A stretch of DNA of 32,712 nt from Rhodospirillales bacterium (lineage in GTDB: Bacteria > Pseudomonadota > Alphaproteobacteria > Rhodospirillales > Defluviicoccaceae). Shown here one piece after another: positions 32,131 through 32,712 of this stretch. The notes under the pieces were generated by a model. It saw nothing but the letters and a program-made list of their open reading frames with translations. It was not told where the DNA came from and searched no databases. Position numbers and translations under genes: made by a program. Numbering within the stretch: the stretch's first letter is position 1; each line of letters starts with the position of its first letter. Location of the stretch: positions 1-32,712 of the forward strand of contig REEP01000054.1 of the NCBI GenBank assembly GCA_007695045.1, written 5' to 3'.

Positions 32131-32712
32131 GCAGCGCCCTCGCCCGCTCCGCCACCGGGACGGGGAGCGGCACGTAGCCGATCTGCTCGGCCACACCCTG
32201 CCCCTCAGCGCTCAGGGCAAAGTCGAAAAAACCGACCATGGCTTCGGTGACGGCCGGTTCGGCCCGGTTGCGAGGCAACAGCACAAACGAATACGTCACG
32301 ATGGGGTAGGCATCCGGGCTTTCCGGGTCAAAGTTGACCTGTCGCCCGTCGACCGGCATCGCGGCGGCGGTAGCGGCCAGCGCGACCGAGCCGGTCCCGG
32401 CTCTCGGCGCGACGAACGCCCCGGTCCGGTTCTCGATCAGCGCCATGGGGAGGTTCAGACGGCGGGCGAAGCCGAACTCGATATAGCCGATGGCATAGTT
32501 GGTGATGGCAAGCCGGCTGCTCACGCCCTCGTTGCCGTTGGCTGTCATCGTGTATGGCGGCCATGCCGGGCGGGTGCTCACACCTGGGCCGGTGGCTTCC
32601 CAGTCGGGGTCCATCGCGGCCAAGGCGCCGGTGAAGGCGAACGTGGTACCGCCTGCATCGCGGCGGGCGATCAGGGCGATGTTGCGGCCGGGAAACGTCA
32701 CGCCGGGATTGT
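32114..32712 (-). CDS. PstS-like phosphate ABC transporter substrate-binding protein (partial, 5' end outside window)
   Basis: About 199 C-terminal codons are present; the frame is open to the window edge. Motifs match PstS: N-P-G-V-T before IALIARRDAGGTTFAF (the phosphate-binding R-x-D-x-S-G-T-T region, with Ala-Gly in place of Gly-Ser), NGNEGVSSRLAITNYAIGYIEFGFA (family G-N-E-G-V and G-A-I-G-Y-V-E), and DAYPIVTYSFVLL (family Y-P-I-x-x-x-T-Y). It would bind phosphate in the periplasm for the Pst transporter; the signal peptide lies outside the window. Substitution in the R-x-D-x-S-G-T-T motif makes the exact ligand less certain. The Fic-like gene overlaps its end. Confidence 0.85.
   Translation of the reverse strand, partial: NPGVTFPGRNIALIARRDAGGTTFAFTGALAAMDPDWEATGPGVSTRPAWPPYTMTANGNEGVSSRLAITNYAIGYIEFGFARRLNLPMALIENRTGAFVAPRAGTGSVALAATAAAMPVDGRQVNFDPESPDAYPIVTYSFVLLPRNRAEPAVTEAMVGFFDFALSAEGQGVAEQIGYVPLPVPVAERARALLATVR

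Noticed and set aside
1-32712. tRNA, rRNA, CRISPR array, insertion sequence or prophage
   Set aside because: No regularly spaced repeats, transposase motifs, integrase motifs or tRNA-like folds were noticed; the window is ordinary chromosome apart from the AT-rich adhesin part.

Overview
The window is GC-rich (roughly two thirds G+C over most of its length) and reads as a chromosomal segment of an alphaproteobacterium, most likely a Rhodospirillales-type organism. The basis is the flagellar gene order fliL-fliM-(DUF6468/PflI-like)-motE, a FliM N-terminus with an acidic linker and a QDEIDSLL motif, a CtrA-like half-site upstream of fliL and a sigma-54-type promoter upstream of flgF. The genus cannot be fixed from the sequence alone.

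Layout. 1-2521 (-): 5' part of a large modular, probably secreted protein with three ~200-residue modules and two 92-residue cadherin-like repeats; much of it is strikingly AT-rich. 2992-4404 (+): MscS-type channel. 4501-11538 (+): tamA-tamB and a degenerate MobA-like gene. 11826-12350 (+): small heat-shock protein, ending at a strong intrinsic terminator. 12597-15973 (-): flagellar rod/ring operon flgF-flgG-flgA-flgH behind a candidate sigma-54 promoter. 16297-24210 (+): fliL, fliM, a PflI-like gene, motE, two consecutive MotB-like genes and a 1081-residue periplasmic beta-domain plus TPR-like protein; the last three overlap by 4 nt each. 24350-25635 (+): speD-speE. 25670-26248 (-): second Hsp20. 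26473-27357 (+): COG3650-like exported protein. 27378-28864 (-): FlhB-C-like gene, fliO, fliP. 29142-30101 (+): agmatinase-family enzyme. 30106-31284 (-): second MscS-type channel. 31408-32712 (-): Fic-like protein with a degenerate active-site motif, overlapping the 3' end of a PstS-like phosphate-binding protein that runs off the window.

How the genes fit together. Most of the window serves the flagellum: rod and L-ring (FlgF/G/A/H), C-ring switch (FliM), export gate (FliO, FliP, FlhB-C-like) and stator or motor periphery (FliL, MotE, MotB-like pair). Agmatinase, SpeD and SpeE together would give agmatine -> putrescine -> spermidine. TamA/TamB handle outer-membrane protein or lipid traffic; the two MscS channels and two Hsp20s are stress functions.

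The most promising under-described unit is the block 18613-24210: MotE, a MotB-like protein lacking the proton-channel aspartate, a second MotB-like protein that has it, and a large exported beta-sandwich/TPR-like protein whose architecture recalls the PflA-type stator scaffold of Campylobacter. No motA lies in the window. Other points worth attention are the duplicated CheY-binding motif in FliM, the Fic-like protein without its catalytic histidine, and the MobA-like protein without its nucleotide-binding N-terminus.
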